From Cycloclasticus sp. (lineage in GTDB: Bacteria > Pseudomonadota > Gammaproteobacteria > Methylococcales > Cycloclasticaceae): DNA of 13,503 bases. Where the stretch lies: NCBI GenBank assembly GCA_019090295.1, contig JAHRWG010000086.1, positions 1-13,503 on the forward strand. Reading direction: 5' to 3'. The notes beneath the pieces are model-generated. The model saw only the letters and a list, made by a program, of their open reading frames with translations. It was not told where the DNA came from and searched no databases. The position numbers and the translations under genes are program-made. Shown piece after piece: positions 10,162 to 13,503 of this stretch (position 1 is its first letter; the number at the start of each line of letters is the position of its first letter).

Positions 10162-11226
10162 ATGAATATTGGAATCCCAAAAGAACTTAAACCATTTGAA
10201 GGGCGGGTTGCATTGTCCCCTAGTGCATGCAGCGAATTAATATCAAAAGGCCATCATCTTTACCTAGAGACATCAGCTGGCAACTTAAGCGGTTTCACCG
10301 ACAAGGATTATCAGCAGAGTGGTGTTAATGTTTGTCAAACCCCTCAGTCGCTTTACGACTCAGCTGAGTTAATCGTAAAGGTAAAAGAACCTCTCGAGGT
10401 AGAGCTCCAATACTTAACAGAAAACCATACGTTGTTTTGTTTTTTACATTTAGCAGCTAACCCAAAATTGGTAGAGCAATTAAATGCCATTGGATTAACC
10501 GCTGTTGGTTTTGAATCCGTTATAGACGCTAGGCAAGCGCCCTTGCTTAAACCGATGAGTCAGATAGCCGGTAGGCTGGCTGTACAAACTGCAGCTGAGC
10601 TATTGCATTTGCAGCATGGCGGATCGGGTGTGCTACTGGGTGGCTTGGGATCAGGTAACGCATTAACCAATGTCGACCGAGGGCAAGTACTGGTACTTGG
10701 TGCAGGTTCAGCCGGTACACAAGCAGCCCTGCTAGCGCAAAATATGGGTGCAAAAGTCTATGTTTTTGATCATTACCCAGCAGCATTGGAAGCAATTCGA
10801 ACACTGGATAAGAGGCTTCATCTTTTTAGTGATAAAGCCCAGATTAGCCCATTACTAGCAACGACAGATGTACTTGTGGGGGCGTTATTGGTGCCCGGTA
10901 AAAAAACGCCACACCTTATTAAACGCCACCATGTAAAAATGATGCGAGCAGGTTCTGTTATCGTTGATATATCAGTTGACCAAGGTGGGTGTATTGAAAC
11001 GACACAGATAACAACATACGATAAGCCCACTTTTGTTGAAGAAGGGGTGACGCACTTTTGTGTGGCAAACATGCCCGGTGCAGTTCCACGTACAGCGACT
11101 CAGGTATTGTCGGTACTATTGCCCGCGTATGTTCATCGATTAACGACAAAAAACTGGTATGAAAGTGATAAGATAATGCGAGAGGCTGTTAACCTTAGAA
11201 AGGGTAAACTGTGTATTGATATTTAA
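10162..11226 (+). CDS. ald: Alanine dehydrogenase
   Basis: Ald reversibly deaminates L-alanine to pyruvate and ammonia with NAD, linking amino-acid and carbon metabolism. The 354 residues are somewhat shorter than the usual 370 or so, mostly at the C-terminus. The substrate-domain residues keep the family numbering: GIPKELKPFEGRVALSP with Arg15, KVKEP with Lys75, and FLHLAAN with His96. The nucleotide site GAGSAG (180-185) is followed by acidic Asp203. VDISVDQGGC (268-277) holds the catalytic Asp273, and VANMPGAVPRTAT (301-313) is diagnostic. The segment LGGLGSGNALTNVDRGQVLVLG (159-180) departs from the usual LLGGVPGV form. Family resemblance to PntA and saccharopine dehydrogenase is expected, but the DQGG and NMPGAVPRT blocks favour Ald. 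AAAGGG lies 9 bases before the ATG. A gene here between trxB and ftsK is not part of the order I know. Confidence 0.92.
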   Translation: MNIGIPKELKPFEGRVALSPSACSELISKGHHLYLETSAGNLSGFTDKDYQQSGVNVCQTPQSLYDSAELIVKVKEPLEVELQYLTENHTLFCFLHLAANPKLVEQLNAIGLTAVGFESVIDARQAPLLKPMSQIAGRLAVQTAAELLHLQHGGSGVLLGGLGSGNALTNVDRGQVLVLGAGSAGTQAALLAQNMGAKVYVFDHYPAALEAIRTLDKRLHLFSDKAQISPLLATTDVLVGALLVPGKKTPHLIKRHHVKMMRAGSVIVDISVDQGGCIETTQITTYDKPTFVEEGVTHFCVANMPGAVPRTATQVLSVLLPAYVHRLTTKNWYESDKIMREAVNLRKGKLCIDI

Positions 11227-11249
11227 TTTAATTCCTTAACTATCAATCT

Positions 11250-11280
11250 ATTAAGTAAGTAATTTAAAATTTATTATAAG
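11250..11280 (+). promoter_or_regulatory. Weak AT-rich promoter candidate before ftsK
   Basis: A TTAAGT box lies 17-18 bases before TTATAA/TATAAG near 11274-11280. A start about 7 bases beyond would put the transcript end at or next to the GTG, implying a leaderless message. The region is so AT-rich that chance matches are expected. Confidence 0.2.
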
Positions 11281-11287
11281 AATATAA

Positions 11288-13503
11288 GTGAATCAAAAGA
11301 AAGAAACTCAAGTTATCTCTGTTGCTCACCAGCGTGTTGTTAAGCTTTTGCGAGAATCATCATTTTTTGCATTAGTTGCGATTAGCCTTTTTTTATTGGG
11401 TGCGCTTTTTAGTTACAATGTCAATGACCCCGGCTTTGCAGTCAGTAGTTCGCACCAAGCGGTGGATAATATAACGGGCCTAGTGGGCGCTTGGCTGGCA
11501 GACTTAATGTTGTCGCTGCTTGGTTTTATGGCCTTCACCTTTCCCTTTATGTTGCTAAGCAGTGCGTGGAAATTTTTATCAGAAGCGCGTAGCGACCAAC
11601 TAGACTCAGTGACACATCAAATTATTCGCTGGACTAGTTTTATCGTATTCCTTATTGCAGGTGCTGGTCTACTCGATATCCATTATCATCAAGACTGGCT
11701 TAAAATCCCTGGCTCTGCCGGTGGAATTGTTGGGCTTGAACTGGGTGATTTCCTGATGCATCTGTTTGCCTTCCAAGGGGCAACACTTATCCTATTGTGT
11801 GCTTTTTTAGTGGGAATTACCCTGTCTACTGGACTGTCTTGGTTAGGCTTAATGGATAAGATTGGGCTGTATTGTTACCGGTATTTTATTGCAATAAAAC
11901 AATACATTGAAAACCGTAAAGAAAGGCAAACAGCCGGTGTTGCTAAAAAACAGCGTGAGCATACCTTCGAAAAGCAAACAAAAAAGTTTTTAGCAAAACC
12001 TAAAACACGTATCGAGCCGGTTATTAGAGAAATAAAAACCAGCGAACGGGTTGATAAAGAAAGACAAACTAACTTATTTGAAAATACCGAAAGCAGCCTG
12101 CCAGCACTGGCACTGCTTGACCAAACCAGTGAGCAAGCTATTGGCTATTCGGATGCCGCTCTTGAGGCGATGTCCAAATTAGTAGAAATTAAACTGGAGG
12201 ATTTCGGTGTAGAAGTTAATGTGGTTGCGGTGCACCCAGGGCCAGTGATAACACGGTTTGAAATTCAACCAGCCCCAGGTATTAAAGCCAGTAGAATTAG
12301 TGGCTTGGCACAAGATTTAGCCCGCTCAATGTCCATTCAAAGTGTACGAGTTGTTGAGGTTATTCCAGGCAAGTCAGTTATCGGTTTGGAAATACCTAAC
12401 GAAACACGGGAAATGGTTCGCTTAAGTGAAATTATGTCATCAGAAGCGTATGAAAAATCAACCTCGCCATTAACATTAGTGCTTGGTAAAGACATTGCCG
12501 GGCAGGCAACCGTTGCTGACCTAGGCAAAATGCCCCATTTACTGGTGGCGGGAACCACAGGCTCCGGTAAATCAGTCGCTGTTAACGCCATGATTTTAAG
12601 CTTGTTATATAAAGCATCACCAGAACAAGTTCGTTTGATCATGATTGATCCAAAAATGCTTGAATTATCTGTTTATGAAGGCATTCCACATCTGTTAACA
12701 CCGGTGGTAACAGATATGAAAGATGCCGCGAATGCGTTACGTTGGGCGGTGGCTGAAATGGAACGCCGCTACAAGCTCATGTCCTTATTGGGCGTACGAA
12801 ACCTTGCAGGGTATAACAAAAAAGTGCTTGATGCGATAAAGGAAGGAAGCCCTCTAGCTGACCCTTTATGGGAGCCCACAGCCTTTATTGATGAAGACAA
12901 TGCTGGGACACTAGGTGAATTGCCGCAAATTGTTATCATCATTGATGAACTTGCCGATATGATGATGGTTGTCGGAAAAAAGGTTGAAGAACTAATTGCT
13001 CGCTTGGCACAAAAGGCACGGGCATCAGGTATCCATTTAGTGTTAGCAACTCAACGGCCTTCTGTCGATGTTTTGACAGGGCTGATTAAAGCCAATATTC
13101 CTTCTAGAATCGCGTTTCAAGTCTCGTCTAAAATTGACTCAAGGACAATTTTAGACCAAGCAGGGGCTGAAGCATTATTAGGAAACGGTGATATGCTTTA
13201 TTTACCCCCCGGTTCAAGTTTGCCACAACGAGTTCATGGTGCATTTGTCGATGACCACGAAGTACATAAGGTGGTTAAGCACCTTAAAAAACAAGGTCAA
13301 CCTAACTACATAGAAGCCATTCTTACCATGACAGACCCTGCTGAATTTAATGGTGGTTCCTCAGAAGGTGCTGATGAAACAGATGAACTTTACGACCAAG
13401 CTGTTAGTATTGTAACGACATCACGCAAGGCATCTATTTCAGGTGTTCAACGGCGGCTTAAAGTAGGTTATAACAGAGCAGCAAGAATGGTTGAAGAAAT
13501 GGA
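11288..13503 (+). CDS. ftsK: DNA translocase FtsK (3' end cut by window)
   Basis: FtsK is a division-septum ATPase that pumps chromosomal DNA and activates XerCD at dif. The frame is open for 738 codons to the window end. Translation must start at GTG 11288: an in-frame TAA immediately precedes it, and the first in-frame ATG lies inside a membrane segment. The N-terminal domain has about four membrane helices (roughly 24-45, 64-92, 115-131, 158-186). A charged linker of only about 100 residues (200-285) follows; E. coli's is far longer. The motor has Walker A GTTGSGKS (422-429), [10 protein letters not shown] (451-460), Walker [11 protein letters not shown] (548-557) and [10 protein letters not shown]. 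The gamma winged helix that reads KOPS begins near 673 ([20 protein letters not shown]) and is nearly complete at the edge. No strong Shine-Dalgarno is visible. It may share the ald transcript across a 61-bp AT-rich gap without an intrinsic terminator. Confidence 0.96.
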   Translation, partial: MNQKKETQVISVAHQRVVKLLRESSFFALVAISLFLLGALFSYNVNDPGFAVSSSHQAVDNITGLVGAWLADLMLSLLGFMAFTFPFMLLSSAWKFLSEARSDQLDSVTHQIIRWTSFIVFLIAGAGLLDIHYHQDWLKIPGSAGGIVGLELGDFLMHLFAFQGATLILLCAFLVGITLSTGLSWLGLMDKIGLYCYRYFIAIKQYIENRKERQTAGVAKKQREHTFEKQTKKFLAKPKTRIEPVIREIKTSERVDKERQTNLFENTESSLPALALLDQTSEQAIGYSDAALEAMSKLVEIKLEDFGVEVNVVAVHPGPVITRFEIQPAPGIKASRISGLAQDLARSMSIQSVRVVEVIPGKSVIGLEIPNETREMVRLSEIMSSEAYEKSTSPLTLVLGKDIAGQATVADLGKMPHLLVAGTTGSGKSVAVNAMILSLLYKASPEQVRLIMIDPKMLELSVYEGIPHLLTPVVTDMKDAANALRWAVAEMERRYKLMSLLGVRNLAGYNKKVLDAIKEGSPLADPLWEPTAFIDEDNAGTLGELPQIVIIIDELADMMMVVGKKVEELIARLAQKARASGIHLVLATQRPSVDVLTGLIKANIPSRIAFQVSSKIDSRTILDQAGAEALLGNGDMLYLPPGSSLPQRVHGAFVDDHEVHKVVKHLKKQGQPNYIEAILTMTDPAEFNGGSSEGADETDELYDQAVSIVTTSRKASISGVQRRLKVGYNRAARMVEEM

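Noticed and set aside
10547..11149. Several 60-85 codon minus-strand frames opposite ald
   Set aside because: They are antisense to a well-conserved enzyme, overlap one another and show no ribosome site or recognisable domain.

Overview
The window is an ordinary housekeeping stretch of a moderately AT-rich gammaproteobacterial chromosome. Every full-length protein resembles its gammaproteobacterial homologue. The order ftsK / trxB-aat-bpt-infA / clpA-clpS / nudJ-mnmA-purB is, from memory, that of Pseudomonas-type genomes, with local losses and one insertion. The aromatic-rich porin at the left edge fits a marine or aquatic lineage such as the Cycloclasticus/Methylophaga group, but that placement is a guess. 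No mobile element, CRISPR array, rRNA, tRNA or phage gene was seen.

Layout, left to right. (1) 1-611, minus: N-terminal 203 residues of an outer-membrane porin that runs off the left edge, with a possible promoter and two inverted repeats upstream (652-675 and 739-760). (2) 839-1357, minus: a stand-alone DUF7931-like protein. (3) 1427-1574: two terminator-like hairpins after purB, one of them very strong, enclosing about 90 bp of structured DNA with a doubtful 25-codon plus-strand ORF. (4) 1575-4543, minus: nudJ-mnmA-purB, tightly spaced, with a perfect TATAAT upstream of nudJ. (5) 4727-7325, plus: clpS-clpA, divergent from nudJ. (6) 7332-10072, minus: trxB-aat-bpt and then infA, converging on clpA with only 6 bp between stop codons. 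(7) 10162-13503, plus: ald, then ftsK from a GTG start, cut by the right edge.

How the genes work together. The centre holds nearly the whole bacterial N-degron (N-end rule) pathway. Bpt adds Leu to N-terminal Asp/Glu, Aat adds Leu/Phe to N-terminal Arg/Lys, ClpS recognises the resulting N-terminus, and ClpA unfolds the substrate for ClpP, whose gene is not in the window. InfA, MnmA (tRNA wobble-uridine thiolation) and NudJ belong to translation and nucleotide metabolism, PurB to purine synthesis, TrxB to thiol redox balance, Ald to alanine/pyruvate interconversion, and FtsK to chromosome segregation at division.

Departures from the usual order are the absence of hflD between mnmA and purB, the absence of the icd/cspD block between nudJ and clpS, and an alanine dehydrogenase between trxB and ftsK. 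I found no convincing undescribed system. The most checkable oddities are the porin control region, the structured interval after purB and the extra cysteine in Bpt.
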